A DNA stretch of 13,881 nucleotides, from positions 1-13,881 of the forward strand of contig SFOH01000052.1 of the NCBI GenBank assembly GCA_004552485.1, read 5' to 3'. A program made the translations under genes and the position numbers. The stretch comes from Bacteroidales bacterium (GTDB lineage: Bacteria; Bacteroidota; Bacteroidia; Bacteroidales; Muribaculaceae). The notes below the pieces were generated by a model. It was not told the DNA's origin. It worked only from the letters and a program-made list of their open reading frames with translations, and searched no databases. Shown here piece after piece: positions 13,700 to 13,881 of this stretch (the first letter of the stretch is position 1; each line of letters starts with the position of its first letter).

Positions 13700-13881
13700 T
13701 GACGCCACCCGGCCTCAAATGCCGGCGTCATGGTGGGGGCGACGGCTTCCAAGCCGTCGGCTAATTAAATGATAGTCAATGTTTAGCGAGAAAAGGAGGC
13801 TTATGACGGACTCGCGAAGCAGGACGGCGTTAGCCCGTCCGTCAGTGGTAGCCAGGGTGTGCAGGCTGCGCAGAGCGCTGC
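13699..13881. repeat. Palindrome cluster at the right end of the window
   Basis: Three hairpins follow the WG gene. ATGACGCC (13699-13706, overlapping the last stop base) pairs with GGCGTCAT (13724-13731), with an inner GGC/GCC. GACGGCTT (13741-13748) pairs with AAGCCGTC (13751-13758). TGACGGAC (13804-13811) pairs with GTCCGTCA (13837-13844), and the inner GGACGG (13822-13827)/CCGTCC (13835-13840) competes with it. An AGGAGG (13794-13799) lies 3 nt before ATG 13803, which opens a frame to the window edge (MTDSRSRTALARPSVV...). The arginine-rich product over palindromes looks like repeat DNA, not a proven gene. The first hairpin may act as a transcription end, though no T tract follows. Confidence 0.5.

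Noticed and set aside
1..13881. tRNA, rRNA, insertion sequence or phage genes
   Set aside because: No transposase, integrase or terminal inverted repeats with target duplications were seen, and no cloverleaf or rRNA segment was recognised. The hairpins found are simple palindromes.

Overview
The window looks like a chromosomal segment from a GC-rich member of the Bacteroidales, possibly Muribaculaceae. This is inferred from a SusD-type C-terminus, a secreted GH43 enzyme with the Bacteroidales 'YNLQGVR...GLYIRR' tail, two close matches to the Bacteroidetes promoter (TTTG, 19-20 nt, TAnnTTTG), and start codons without Shine-Dalgarno sequences. All supported genes lie on the + strand. Codons mostly end in C or G, which creates long antisense shadow ORFs that are not genes.

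Region 1 (1-4099) is the end of a polysaccharide-utilisation locus. It holds the C-terminus of a SusD-like glycan-binding lipoprotein with a strong terminator, then 225 nt of palindrome-rich intergenic DNA and a promoter, then a secreted 1141-residue arabinanase-like GH43 protein. That protein carries two copies of a propeller-like domain around an Ig-like domain. Region 2 (4100-4628) has no gene. It holds AT-rich hairpins and direct repeats, a GC-rich structured block ending in a good intrinsic terminator, a promoter, and a leader of about 148 nt.

Region 3 (4629-12033) is a tightly packed co-directional run: a periplasmic DUF5106/thioredoxin-like protein, an MnmA-type tRNA 2-thiouridylase, a bifunctional-nuclease-domain protein with a UVR-like tail, a NupG-like nucleoside/H+ symporter, RsmE (overlapping the symporter by 4 nt), KdsA (2 nt after RsmE) and an exported TPR protein. 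Apart from the short gaps these look like housekeeping genes: tRNA and rRNA modification, nucleoside uptake and Kdo/LPS synthesis. No terminator was seen between them.

Region 4 (12093-13699) is the most unusual. An exported protein with three PEGA-like domains runs into a tail of WG-type repeats (102-bp period), but the two halves are in different reading frames. The switch can be placed at about 13080-13082 from the codon pattern. It looks like a one-base loss, and restoring the base would give a 535-residue PEGA-WG protein. A slippery-type A AAA AAT heptamer and a GTGA stop/start overlap also lie at the junction. The last 180 nt are palindromes that look like dispersed intergenic repeats.
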